64,000 nucleotides of DNA, taken from the NCBI GenBank assembly GCA_020636275.1, contig JACJYD010000001.1, positions 558,001 through 622,000 of the forward strand. Reading direction: 5' to 3'. Position 1 is the stretch's first letter. Each line of letters begins with the position of its first letter. Source of the stretch: Lewinellaceae bacterium. Lineage in GTDB: Bacteria; Bacteroidota; Bacteroidia; Chitinophagales; Saprospiraceae. The translations under genes were made by a program, and so were the position numbers. This document shows positions 23,848 through 32,869 of the stretch, one piece after another. The notes beneath the pieces were generated by a model. It made no database searches. It was not told where the DNA came from and worked only from the letters and a program-made list of their open reading frames with translations.

Positions 23848-26800
23848 ATGATGCGCTATTGGATCGCTGTATTTTTCCTGACCGCTTCCTATCCGGCCTT
23901 GACCCAGCAACCCTATTTTCAACAAGAGGTCAATTACCGGATTTCTGCACGGCTCGACGACACAAAAGATATGCTTAGCGGTGAAGTAACGGTAGAATAC
24001 ATCAACCATTCACCCGATTCGCTCCCCTTTCTGTACTTCCATCTTTGGGCCAATGCTTTTCGCGACCGGACCACGGCTTATGCAGAGCAAGCAGTCCAGA
24101 AGCGCTCCATCCGGTTTTATTTTGCGAAAGATAGCGATTTGGGCTTTTACGAATCGATCGATTTTTTGGCCAACGGCGAAACGCTTTCCTGGAGTCTGGA
24201 CCCGGAAAATCCGGACATCGCCCGTGTTGACCTGCCTCAGCCATTGAACCCGGAGGAGCGTACTACGCTCACCATTCCCTTTCAGATGAAGGTGCCGGCT
24301 TCTTTTTCCCGGCTCGGGCATGCAGGCCAGTCCTATCAATTCACCCAATGGTATCCGAAACCTGCGGTTTACGACCGCCTGGGCTGGCACCCTATCCCCT
24401 ACCTGGACCAGGGCGAGTTCTACTCCGAATTCGGGTCCTTTGACGTGGAGATCACCTTGCCGGCCAATTACGTGGTGGCGGCGACCGGGGTGTTGCAAAC
24501 CGAATCGGAGCGGCAGTTCCTCCGCGAAAAAGTGGCGGCGACCCGGCGGTGGTTGGAAGATGATCCCCCTGAAAAGACAGACCGGAAAACCGTGGCGCTT
24601 CGCGATACCTTCCCGCCTTCCAGCACGGAATGGAAGACCATCCGGTATACGGCGGAGAAAGTGCATGATTTTGCCTGGTTTGCCGACAAGCGGTTCCATG
24701 TGCTGGACGGCGATGTAGCGCTGGCGTCCGGCCGCCGGGTGAACACCTGGGTGTTTTTCACCTATGCGGATTCCTGGCTATGGAAAGATGCCATCTCCTA
24801 CGTCAATCGTTCCGTCCGCTTCTATTCCGATTGTGTAGGTGAATACCCATATCCGCAGGCCACTGCAGTGATGAGCGCCCTCAGCGCAGGCGGGGGCATG
24901 GAATACCCCATGATCACGGTGATCGGCACTTCCGGTGATGCAAAAACCCTGGACCTGGTCATTACCCATGAGGTGGGGCATAACTGGTTCTACGGCATCC
25001 TGGCCACAAATGAACGCGACCATCCCTGGATGGATGAGGGCATCAACTCCTATTACGAACACCGTTATTCGGAGACCTTTTACGGGAAGGAAATGCTGGA
25101 GGAGGTCCTTCCCAGATTTCTCACCAAGGGGGTCGACTATTCCATTGGTGAACTGGGCTACCTGCTCCAGGCGCGTCGGCATCGCGACCTGCCTCCCGAA
25201 TCTACTTCAAACGATTTCAAAACGATCAATTATTGGCTGGGGGCATACGAAAAACCGGCCCAAGCCTTCCGCAACCTGGAGGGTTACCTCGGCCGGGAAG
25301 CTTTCGATCAGGCCATGCAGGCCTATTACAGGGAATGGGAATTTCGCCATCCCTATCCCCAGGACGTGAAAATGGTTCTGGAGCGCGAAACCGGCAAATC
25401 GCTCGATTGGTTGTTCGACGGATATCTCTTTTCCTCTGAAAAAACCGATTATGCGATTCGCCGTATCCGGAGCGAAGGCGATACCCTGGAAATAGCCGTA
25501 AAAAACCGGGGGCAGATGGCTCCCCCCTTTGCCCTGTCCGGCATGGTCGATTCAACCGTGGTGGCGGAACAGTGGTATGATGGTTTTCAGGGCGCGAAGA
25601 CCTTTTCGTTCCCCGCCGGGGATTATGAGCAGATCGTGCTCGACCGCGACCATTATCTGCTCGACTTTAACCGGAAGAACAACGCGGTGCGGACCGCGGG
25701 CCTGTTCCCCGGGTGTAAAGCCCCGTCGGTTCGCTTCCTTTCCGGTGCTGAGCGATCCGACCGCGGCAGCTTGTATGTCTTGCCGGTCATCGCCTGGAAT
25801 AATTACGACAAATTCCAATTGGGGATCGGTTTGCATACCTATTCGCCGATCCAGAAAACGGTGGAATGGCATTTACTGCCGGCCTATGCTTTTGGATCGG
25901 GCAAGCTAACCGGCCTGGCCGGTATCCGGGCCCATATCTACCCGGGCATCCGTCTTTTTCCGGAATGGACCCTGAGTCTGAACGCCAGGCGTTTTTCGAG
26001 CGAATTCAATTGGAAAGACGGCTACTATCTCGATTATTACCGCATCAGTCCCGAATTGCAGATCCGCCTGCATTCAGCGCCCAACAGCAATATGGAGCAC
26101 TACTTGCGCTACCGGGTCCTGTTCGTCGGGGAAGAGACCGGGCAATACGATACCCTGGGCGTATTTCAGGGCACGGATTACCGGCATAATCGCATCCACG
26201 TCTGGTCGTACGAGTTGTACAACCGACGGGTGGTCAATCCGCATTCGCTGAACCTTTCGCTGGAACAGCAATCGTACACCGACGTATTTGGCGAAGCCCA
26301 GCACTACCTGCGGATCAGCCTGGATGCCCGGGGCAAGTACACTTATGCCAAAAAGAAGCATCTATACGGCCGGCTTTTTGCAGGCTACCATTTGGTCAAC
26401 ACCCTTCGCAGGGCCGGCTTTATCGGGCCGGGTGCTTTCAACCTCACGGCGCAAGGCTACCGGAACAACGACGACTACAAGTACGACGAGTTCTATTTTG
26501 GGAGAAACGACTCCCGGGGCTTGTGGGCACAACAGATCAGCCTGCGCGATGCGGGTTTCAAGAATGCTTTTCCACGGTCATTTCAAAACCAAAGCGGCAA
26601 CACCAACGATTTCATGGTTGCGCTCAACCTCAAGGCCGATCTGCCGAAAAACCTGCCCTTGAAACTGCCGGTCAAGCCGTATTTTGACATAGCCTACGTG
26701 TCCGACCTGCAGCCGATCAATGCCGAAGAAAGCCGTCTTTGGTGGAGCGGAGGCTTTTGCCTGGAATTCGGCGACGACATCTTCGGCATTTATTTTCCGG

Positions 26801-26931
26801 TCGTCAATTCCGCCAATCTCCGATCGCGCTACGACGGCGACGGGAAGAACGGTTACTGGAGCCACATTACCTTTACGCTTAACATCCGGAATATTAATCC
26901 GCTGACGATTTTTAACCAACTGGATCTGTAA
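23848..26931 (+). CDS. M1 family metallopeptidase with C-terminal beta-barrel-like half
   Basis: A 1027-residue exported protein (signal peptide 1-19). The M1 aminopeptidase part spans about 25-560, with exopeptidase motif GGGMEYP and zinc site H374-E375-V-G-H378-x18-E397. From about 620 to the end the sequence has no hydrophobic helix. It shows repeated amphipathic strands (YLRYRVLFVG, SLNLSLEQQSY, LYGRLFAGYHL) and closes with HITFTLNIRNINPLTIF, as outer-membrane barrels do. I infer a surface- or periplasm-facing peptidase held by its own barrel; the alternative is a soluble beta-rich tail. Peptide N-terminal trimming is inferred from the family. Two ATGs stand in tandem at 23848. Confidence 0.88.
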   Translation: MMRYWIAVFFLTASYPALTQQPYFQQEVNYRISARLDDTKDMLSGEVTVEYINHSPDSLPFLYFHLWANAFRDRTTAYAEQAVQKRSIRFYFAKDSDLGFYESIDFLANGETLSWSLDPENPDIARVDLPQPLNPEERTTLTIPFQMKVPASFSRLGHAGQSYQFTQWYPKPAVYDRLGWHPIPYLDQGEFYSEFGSFDVEITLPANYVVAATGVLQTESERQFLREKVAATRRWLEDDPPEKTDRKTVALRDTFPPSSTEWKTIRYTAEKVHDFAWFADKRFHVLDGDVALASGRRVNTWVFFTYADSWLWKDAISYVNRSVRFYSDCVGEYPYPQATAVMSALSAGGGMEYPMITVIGTSGDAKTLDLVITHEVGHNWFYGILATNERDHPWMDEGINSYYEHRYSETFYGKEMLEEVLPRFLTKGVDYSIGELGYLLQARRHRDLPPESTSNDFKTINYWLGAYEKPAQAFRNLEGYLGREAFDQAMQAYYREWEFRHPYPQDVKMVLERETGKSLDWLFDGYLFSSEKTDYAIRRIRSEGDTLEIAVKNRGQMAPPFALSGMVDSTVVAEQWYDGFQGAKTFSFPAGDYEQIVLDRDHYLLDFNRKNNAVRTAGLFPGCKAPSVRFLSGAERSDRGSLYVLPVIAWNNYDKFQLGIGLHTYSPIQKTVEWHLLPAYAFGSGKLTGLAGIRAHIYPGIRLFPEWTLSLNARRFSSEFNWKDGYYLDYYRISPELQIRLHSAPNSNMEHYLRYRVLFVGEETGQYDTLGVFQGTDYRHNRIHVWSYELYNRRVVNPHSLNLSLEQQSYTDVFGEAQHYLRISLDARGKYTYAKKKHLYGRLFAGYHLVNTLRRAGFIGPGAFNLTAQGYRNNDDYKYDEFYFGRNDSRGLWAQQISLRDAGFKNAFPRSFQNQSGNTNDFMVALNLKADLPKNLPLKLPVKPYFDIAYVSDLQPINAEESRLWWSGGFCLEFGDDIFGIYFPVVNSANLRSRYDGDGKNGYWSHITFTLNIRNINPLTIFNQLDL

Positions 26932-26965
26932 CCGGAGAAGGGCGCTGCCGGCCTTCTCCGGTTTT
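26930..26965 (+). terminator. Intrinsic terminator
   Basis: A 13-bp stem (AACCGGAGAAGGC and complement) starting at the M1 stop codon, followed by TTTTATTG. Confidence 0.8.
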
Positions 26966-27042
26966 ATTGTCAAATGGTAATAAAAATCATCGCATTTCAA
27001 TTTCCAAGGGCTTATTTTATAGCCGAATAAGAAACAATTACT

Positions 27043-28110
27043 ATGATCAAGGAAACATTGAAAAAACTTCGGGATGTCCGGGCCGAGGGTTGTGTTTCCA
27101 TTTTGCTGCCAACCCATCGGACCCATCCGGACAACAAGCGGGATTTTATTTTACTGCGAAACATGCTCAACGAGGCGAAGGAGCGGATCCTTCAGGAGTA
27201 CGATAAACGCCAGGTGCCGGAAACCCTGGCCAACCTGGAGGAACTGGCAGAGCGGATCGATCCAAGGTACAATCTGGATGGTTTGGCCATTTACCTGAAC
27301 GAAGAAATCTGCGAGTACGTTCGATTGCCGATGCCGGTGGAACCCCGGATCATACTGGACAAGACCTTTGCCACGCGCGACTTGCTGCGGGCGCTGGATC
27401 AGATCGAGAATTACTACATCCTTCGGTTGAGTGAACAGGAGGCCCATTTATTCGGCGCCTTTACCGACCGGATCATCGATGAATGCATCGTCAATAATTT
27501 TCCGCATATCAACGAACTCTATACCACCGATACCCTGAAGGCGAGCTACCCGACGGTTCAGGAAAACTACCACAAGGAGTACCTTAACCGCGTCGATAAG
27601 GACCTGCAGCAGGTGCTTCGGGAGGAACCCGGCCTGGTCATTATCGCCGGCGCCGATCGCAACTACCATTACTTTCTCGAAATTACCGATGATAAACGCC
27701 CCATCATCGGGCATCTTCCCGGCAACTGGGATGAAGAATCGCTGGTCAATCTGGCGCAGGAGAGCTGGAACCTTGTGCAATATTACATCTGGCAGGAATC
27801 GCAAAAATCGATGGAACAGATCGGCGACGCCATTTCCAAAAACCGCCTCATCACCAGCTTGGGCGACATTTGGTCGGCTATCCTGGAAGGCCGGGGCGAT
27901 ACCTTGTACGTGGAGAAAAGCTATTTCCAGCCCGCCATTTTGGAAGACGGGCTTGTCATCGCCGTCGATCGCGAAGACCAACCCGATGTGGTGCCCGACC
28001 TGGTCGACGAGATGATCGAGTTTCAAATGAAACATGGCGGGAAGGTCTCTTTTATGGAAGACGGAGCGCTGGAAGAATTCGGACGGATAGCGTTAAAGAC
28101 GCGGTATTAA
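27043..28110 (+). CDS. Bacterial archaeo-eukaryotic release factor (baeRF) family protein
   Basis: A 355-residue cytoplasmic protein. The layout resembles the baeRF_3-type families: an N-terminal VSILLPTHRTHPDNKRDFILLRNML segment, an ILRLSEQEAHLFGAF strand, a central PGLVIIAGADRNYHYFLEI segment and a C-terminal pelota/eRF1-like domain ending in a VSFMEDGALEEFGRIAL motif. The relatives bind ribosomes or are linked to translation stress, but no member's function is firmly known to me. The ATG at 27043 is clear. A single operator-like TAATAAAAATCA (26978-26989) stands 36.5 bp before the end of a TATTTTAT, so a link to the stress regulon is possible. Confidence 0.8.
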   Translation: MIKETLKKLRDVRAEGCVSILLPTHRTHPDNKRDFILLRNMLNEAKERILQEYDKRQVPETLANLEELAERIDPRYNLDGLAIYLNEEICEYVRLPMPVEPRIILDKTFATRDLLRALDQIENYYILRLSEQEAHLFGAFTDRIIDECIVNNFPHINELYTTDTLKASYPTVQENYHKEYLNRVDKDLQQVLREEPGLVIIAGADRNYHYFLEITDDKRPIIGHLPGNWDEESLVNLAQESWNLVQYYIWQESQKSMEQIGDAISKNRLITSLGDIWSAILEGRGDTLYVEKSYFQPAILEDGLVIAVDREDQPDVVPDLVDEMIEFQMKHGGKVSFMEDGALEEFGRIALKTRY

Positions 28111-28111
28111 C

Positions 28112-28148
28112 AATAGAAGCGGGCGATCCTTGGTCGCCCGCTTCTATT
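28112..28148. terminator. Bidirectional intrinsic terminator
   Basis: A perfect 15-bp stem (AATAGAAGCGGGCGA and complement) between the convergent baeRF and M16 genes. The M16 stop lies at its edge. Confidence 0.9.
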
Positions 28149-29418
28149 ATTCTTCATCGGGTTCTTCGAAGATCCCTGTAGGGTTGTTGGCTTTGTAGTA
28201 GAGCGCCGAACAATTGTCGGGTGAAAACAGGGTCTTCGACACGCGTTGAATATCTTCAGCGGTGACGGATTGGTAGAGTTCCACCTCGCGGTTGATCTGG
28301 TCCGGATCGCCGAGCAGTTCGAAGAGAGCCAGGTTGAGGGCCTGGTTGAGAATGTTGCTCTCTGAAAAGACCAGGGTGCTCTCCATTTTATTCTTCACTT
28401 TTTCCATTTCCCGGTCCGAAATGACCTGTGCTTTGATCTCCTCCAGTTCTTTCCAGATTGCTGCTTCGATCTGCTGGAGGGAATACCCGTTGGTCGGGCG
28501 CGCTTCGATAATGAAGAGGCCCGGGTCAATACTCCCTGTTATATAACAATCGATTGACGTGACCAGGCGTTGCTCCTTGAGCAAGCGCCGGAACAGGCGG
28601 GAGGAGGGACCGTTGGAGAGAATATCCGACAGCAGGTCGGTGGTGTAGTAATCGGGCTCCATTCTTCCGGCGCAATGGAAAGCCAGATAGAGGGCATCGA
28701 CCGGGACATTGGCATGGAGGATGCGCTGCTGGAGCCTTTTTTGAGGCGGTTCGACGGGGAAGGTCCGCTCCGGTATTTCGCCGGGGGGGATATCGCCAAA
28801 CCATTTATTCACCAGCTTGCGGGCTCGCGCGGGTTTGATATTACCGGTGAGCACCAGTATGGCGTTGTTGGGGTTATAGAAACGGCTATAGAAACTCCGC
28901 ACATCGTCCATGGTCGCATCCTCAACATGTTTGGGCACTTTTCCAATGGTGGGCCAGCGGTAGGGGTGTACCTGGTAGGCCATGTCGGCCAGATGGTGCC
29001 ACACATCGCCGTACGGCTGGTTGATGCAAGTTTCTTTAAACTCTTCCACAACGACCTTGCGCTGCACATCCAGTACATTGGGGTCGAAATTGAGGCTCAG
29101 CATGCGGTCGGATTCGAGCCAGAGCGCCGTTTCGATATTTTCCGCAGGGAGGATGTCGTAGAAATTGGTAATGTCGTTGTTGGTGAAGGCATTATTCTCG
29201 CCACCTGCCGTCTGGATCGGATCGTCGAAATCGGGCACATGAGCCGATCCTCCAAACATGAGGTGTTCGAAAAGATGGGCAAAACCGGTTTTCTCCGGCA
29301 GTTCATCCCGGGCTCCGACATTGTACAGTACATTGACCGCCACCATAGGCGTGCTGTCATCTTCATGTACCAGGACCCGAAGGCCGTTTGGCAATATAAA
29401 CCGAGTGTAGTTTATCAC
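28147..29418 (-). CDS. M16 family metallopeptidase (processing-peptidase-like)
   Basis: A 423-residue single-unit M16 zinc peptidase. The inverted zinc motif H48-L-F-E51-H52 lies in GFAHLFEHLMFGGS, with the downstream E in RKVVVEEFKE. No signal peptide is seen, so it may be cytoplasmic or belong to a two-chain enzyme whose partner is not adjacent. The start is placed at a GTG (29418), because the open frame upstream runs into a hairpin at 29433-29464; a TTG at 29448 would add ten residues. The role is probably peptide degradation. Confidence 0.85.
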   Translation of the reverse strand: MINYTRFILPNGLRVLVHEDDSTPMVAVNVLYNVGARDELPEKTGFAHLFEHLMFGGSAHVPDFDDPIQTAGGENNAFTNNDITNFYDILPAENIETALWLESDRMLSLNFDPNVLDVQRKVVVEEFKETCINQPYGDVWHHLADMAYQVHPYRWPTIGKVPKHVEDATMDDVRSFYSRFYNPNNAILVLTGNIKPARARKLVNKWFGDIPPGEIPERTFPVEPPQKRLQQRILHANVPVDALYLAFHCAGRMEPDYYTTDLLSDILSNGPSSRLFRRLLKEQRLVTSIDCYITGSIDPGLFIIEARPTNGYSLQQIEAAIWKELEEIKAQVISDREMEKVKNKMESTLVFSESNILNQALNLALFELLGDPDQINREVELYQSVTAEDIQRVSKTLFSPDNCSALYYKANNPTGIFEEPDEE

Positions 29419-29432
29419 ATCAAAAAGGATTA

Positions 29433-29464
29433 AAAGGGAGTGTGCCAAAGGCGCGCTCCCTTTT
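29433..29464. other. Hairpin upstream of M16 gene
   Basis: AAAAGGGAG and CTCCCTTTT arms enclose a GC-rich loop 15 bp before the GTG start of the M16 gene. On the minus strand it would fall in the 5' leader. Confidence 0.5.
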
Positions 29465-29558
29465 ATAATTTTCTAAACAACAAAGGTACACCGGTTAGAG
29501 TTTAGTTTCTCTTAATGCGCCAAAATTCATGGATCAAACATCTTTTTCATAGATGCCA

Positions 29559-29663
29559 GTTCTCTGATATATTTTAAAAAAAATAGCACATTCAGTCGCC
29601 GCAGGCGACTGAATGTGCTATTGAGCAGCCTCCTGTGCCGCAGGCGCAGGAGGCTGCTCAATA
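29559..29663. repeat. Twin-hairpin element
   Basis: Two perfect or near-perfect hairpins in a row: 29582-29622 (19-bp stem, loop GCA) and 29619-29663 (about 21-bp stem with one wobble, loop GCA). The left flank CTCTGATATA matches the flank of the 111-bp repeats at 16185 and 62233. It lies between divergent gene starts. Confidence 0.75.
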
Positions 29664-29685
29664 ATAATCCTAAAATGGAAAAGCT

Positions 29686-30438
29686 ATGAAAAAGAAGTAT
29701 GACATCTCCGGTTTGGAACGGCATCGCGGCCGTTTCTTTCTCGTCGGCCTGGCTTGCGCCCTCTTTTTTGCCTGGTCGGCTTTTGAATGGACCAGCACCC
29801 GTCCCGATCTCGAATGGAATGAAGGTCTGACGTATTTCCCGGATGAAGTAGAGGTGGTCCGCACCGTTCACCAAAATCAAAAGGCCGTGCCGCTGCCTAA
29901 ACCGGAGCGTTTTTCCTCCAAGGTCGAGATCGTTCCCGAATTTTATCCAACCGCTGAGCCCGGTATGATCGACACCACCCTCCGTTCGGATGTGTTTGAT
30001 CCGGATGCCGAACCGGTTTTCGTACCCAAACAGCCCACAGGGCCTCCACCGCGGCTGGAATTGGAGGAAGTGGAAGCGCCGGTGATCATTGCGGAGAACA
30101 TGCCCCGGTTCCCGGGCTGCGAAGACCTCGGCCTGAGCAAGGAGGAACGCCGGATCTGCGCTGAAAAAAGGCTTTTGGAATACATATACGAACACATTGA
30201 ATACCCGCAAGTGGCTTTGCAAAACGACATTTCCGGGACGGTGGTCGTTCAATTCGTGGTAGAGAAAGACGGGTCCATTGCCGAATCGGAAGTCCTTCGG
30301 GATATCGGGGGCAATTGCGGCCAGGAAGTATTGCGGGTAGTCAACTCCATGCCCACCTGGATGCCGGGTAGTCAGCAAGGCCGGAAGGTAAGGGTACTGT
30401 TCCGGCTGCCGGTGCGGTTTGAGCCTAGCCGGTATTAA
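29686..30438 (+). CDS. TonB-like energy transducer
   Basis: A 250-residue single-pass protein: short cytoplasmic N-terminus, one membrane helix (residues about 17-36, FFLVGLACALFFAWSAF), a Pro/Glu-rich spacer (40-130) and a TonB C-terminal domain (about 160-245) with YPQVALQNDISGTVVVQFVVEKDGSI. It would pass proton-motive energy from an ExbBD complex to outer-membrane receptors. ExbB and ExbD genes are not adjacent. The ATG at 29686 is standard. Two extra cysteines (PGCEDLG...RRICAEK) before the domain are typical of Bacteroidota TonB homologues. Confidence 0.85.
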   Translation: MKKKYDISGLERHRGRFFLVGLACALFFAWSAFEWTSTRPDLEWNEGLTYFPDEVEVVRTVHQNQKAVPLPKPERFSSKVEIVPEFYPTAEPGMIDTTLRSDVFDPDAEPVFVPKQPTGPPPRLELEEVEAPVIIAENMPRFPGCEDLGLSKEERRICAEKRLLEYIYEHIEYPQVALQNDISGTVVVQFVVEKDGSIAESEVLRDIGGNCGQEVLRVVNSMPTWMPGSQQGRKVRVLFRLPVRFEPSRY

Positions 30439-30464
30439 GATTTTCCTTATCTTGCACAAACATA

Positions 30465-30531
30465 TTTAAAAAGACCTGGTTACCGCCGCCGGCGGTAACC
30501 AGGTCTTTTTAAAGCGGAGTTCCTCTGCTTT
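30465..30531. repeat. Hairpin element with GCC loop
   Basis: A perfect 23-bp stem with loop GCC (30465-30513), apex GCCGCCGGC, followed by a smaller hairpin (30511-30531). It lies between the TonB-like gene and methylmalonyl-CoA mutase on the same strand. It could act as a terminator and belongs to the hairpin family of this window. Confidence 0.75.
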
Positions 30532-30544
30532 AAAAGCCAAACAT

Positions 30545-32683
30545 ATGCGTCCAGATTATTCCAAAATACCATACGATCGCAACCGGGTATACAAAATCAG
30601 GAGGTCGGAAGGCGCCGGCGGCGACAATTGGACTACTTCCGAGCAGATCCACATTCCTCCGGCGTTCGGCCCTGAGCTGCGCAAAGGATTGGATCATCTC
30701 GATTTTGTGTCGGGCATCCCGCCTTTCCTGGGCGGACCGTACGGGTCCATGTACACCATCCGCCCCTGGACGATCCGTCAGTATGCCGGTTTTTCCACCG
30801 CCGAAGAAAGCAATGCCTTCTATCGCCGCAACCTCGCTCAGGGCCAAAAGGGGCTGTCCGTCGCTTTCGACCTGGCCACCCACCGGGGCTACGACTCCGA
30901 CCATGAACGCGTACGGGGCGACGTGGGCAAGGCCGGCGTAGCCATCGACAGCGTGGAGGACATGAAGATCCTTTTTGAGGGCATTCCGCTGGACAAAATG
31001 TCGGTGTCCATGACCATGAACGGCGCTGTAATCCCCATCATGGCCTTTTATATCGTCGCGGCTGAAGAACAAGGGGCGCCCCCGGAAGCCCTCAGCGGCA
31101 CCATCCAGAACGATATCCTCAAAGAGTTCATGGTCCGCAATACGTTTATTTATCCCCCCGGGCCGTCCATGCGCATCATCGCCGATATTTTTGGCTATAC
31201 CGCCCGCCGGATGCCGAGGTTCAATTCCATCAGCATCAGCGGGTACCATATGCACGAAGCGGGCGCGCCCGCCGATATCGAGCTGGCCTACACCCTGGCC
31301 GATGGGCTGGAATACCTGCGCACAGGGGTAGCTGCCGGGCTCGACATCGATGATTTCGCCCCGAGGCTTTCTTTTTTCTGGGCCATCGGCATGAACCATT
31401 TCATGGAGATCGCCAAAATGCGGGCCGGGCGACTGCTTTGGGCCCGGATCGTGCAGCAATTCAACCCCAAAAAGGCCAAATCGATGGCGCTCAGGACCCA
31501 CTGCCAGACTTCCGGGTGGAGCCTGACGGCCCAGGATCCGTACAACAATATCGCACGCACCTGCGTAGAGGGGCTGGCCGCAGCCTTGGGCGGCACCCAG
31601 TCGCTGCATACCAATGCCCTGGACGAAGCGATCGCCCTGCCGACCGATTTTTCCGCCAAAATTGCGCGCGATACCCAATTATACCTCCAACAGGAAACGG
31701 ATGTTACCCGGGCGATCGACCCCTGGGCCGGGTCGTATTACGTGGAATACCTGACCGGGCAATTGGTGCGCAAAGCCTGGACGCTTATCGAAGAAGTGGA
31801 ATCATTGGGAGGTATTTCAAAAGCTATCGAAGCGGGGGTGCCCAAGATGCGTATTGAAGAAGCGGCCGCCCGCAAGCAAGCGCGGATCGACAGCGGCAAG
31901 GATCAGGTGGTTGGGGTGAATGTATTCCGGTTGCAGGGAGACGAACAACCCATCGATATTTTGCAGGTCGACAATACCGCGGTGCGGGAGAGCCAGATCC
32001 GACGGATCAAGGATATGAAGGCCGGTCGGGACGAAGCGGCCGTTCGAAAGGCCCTGGAAACCATTTACGAAGCCGCCCGATCGGGCGAAGGCAATTTGTT
32101 GGAGTTGGCTATTCAAGCTGCCCGTGTGCGAGCCACGCTCGGCGAGATCTCGTACGCCATGGAGCGCCATTTCGGGCGGTTTCAGGCCGATAGTCATGCA
32201 ATTTCAGGTGTATATGCAGGAGAAATGGGAGAAAAAGAAGACAGTTTCCGCGAGGCTCGCGAGTTAGCCGACCAGTTTGCCCGTCAGGAGGGCCGCCGGC
32301 CGAGGATCCTGGTGGCCAAACTCGGGCAGGACGGGCACGACCGTGGCGCCAAGGTGATCGCCACCAGTTTTGCTGACCTGGGTTTTGACGTGGATGTGGG
32401 GCCCTTGTTCCAAACCCCTGAGGAAGCCGCCCGGCAAGCCGCCGAGAACGATGTACATATCTTAGGCATATCCTCCCTGGCCGCCGGGCACAAGACCCTG
32501 GTGCCACAAACCATAATTGAACTTGCCAAATTAGGCCGCGATGATATTCTGGTCGTGGTGGGAGGAGTGATCCCGCAGCAGGATTATGAATTTTTGTATG
32601 AGCAGGGGGTAGCGGGGATCTTTGGTCCCGGCACGAAGATAGCGGAGGCGGCGATCGAAATTTTGAAGCAATTGATGGAGTAG
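30545..32683 (+). CDS. scpA: Methylmalonyl-CoA mutase, large (catalytic) subunit
   Basis: A 712-residue adenosylcobalamin enzyme interconverting succinyl-CoA and methylmalonyl-CoA. The catalytic barrel occupies residues about 20-540 (YGSMYTIRPWTIRQYAGFSTAEESN, GLSVAFDLATHRGYDSDH, TNALDEAIALPTDF). The C-terminal B12 domain has the base-off motif DGHDRG (DxHxxG) near residue 598. It starts at the ATG at 30545 after a hairpin element. The small subunit and the MeaB/ArgK chaperone are not in the window, so the enzyme may be a homodimer or pair with a remote gene. A terminator (32690) follows. Confidence 0.95.
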   Translation: MRPDYSKIPYDRNRVYKIRRSEGAGGDNWTTSEQIHIPPAFGPELRKGLDHLDFVSGIPPFLGGPYGSMYTIRPWTIRQYAGFSTAEESNAFYRRNLAQGQKGLSVAFDLATHRGYDSDHERVRGDVGKAGVAIDSVEDMKILFEGIPLDKMSVSMTMNGAVIPIMAFYIVAAEEQGAPPEALSGTIQNDILKEFMVRNTFIYPPGPSMRIIADIFGYTARRMPRFNSISISGYHMHEAGAPADIELAYTLADGLEYLRTGVAAGLDIDDFAPRLSFFWAIGMNHFMEIAKMRAGRLLWARIVQQFNPKKAKSMALRTHCQTSGWSLTAQDPYNNIARTCVEGLAAALGGTQSLHTNALDEAIALPTDFSAKIARDTQLYLQQETDVTRAIDPWAGSYYVEYLTGQLVRKAWTLIEEVESLGGISKAIEAGVPKMRIEEAAARKQARIDSGKDQVVGVNVFRLQGDEQPIDILQVDNTAVRESQIRRIKDMKAGRDEAAVRKALETIYEAARSGEGNLLELAIQAARVRATLGEISYAMERHFGRFQADSHAISGVYAGEMGEKEDSFREARELADQFARQEGRRPRILVAKLGQDGHDRGAKVIATSFADLGFDVDVGPLFQTPEEAARQAAENDVHILGISSLAAGHKTLVPQTIIELAKLGRDDILVVVGGVIPQQDYEFLYEQGVAGIFGPGTKIAEAAIEILKQLME

Positions 32684-32689
32684 ATACGA

Positions 32690-32724
32690 AAATGGGGCAC
32701 TGGCCCTCGCCAACACCCCATTTC
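32690..32724 (+). terminator. Probable terminator after mutase gene
   Basis: AAATGGGG and CCCCATTT arms with an internal GGC/GCC pairing. It lies just upstream of the convergent tRNA gene. Confidence 0.6.
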
Positions 32725-32739
32725 AATTTGGTTTCTTAG

Positions 32740-32812
32740 AGCGGGAAACGGGACTCGAACCCGCGACCCTCAGCTTGGGAAGCTGATGCTCTACCAACTG
32801 AGCTATTCCCGC
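32740..32812 (-). tRNA. tRNA-Gly (CCC)
   Basis: A 73-nt cloverleaf. The acceptor stem is GCGGGAA/TTCCCGC with discriminator T. The D arm has AGCTCAGTTGGTAGAGC. The anticodon arm is TCAGC-TTCCCAA-GCTGA (anticodon CCC), and the T arm GGTTCGAACC lies in GCGGG...CCCGT. No CCA is encoded. It borders an AT-rich two-gene island on its 5' side. Confidence 0.93.
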
Positions 32813-32869
32813 TGATCAGGGTGCCAAGTTACTACCTTTTTTGATATAGCGCAAAGGTTTTTACCTTTC

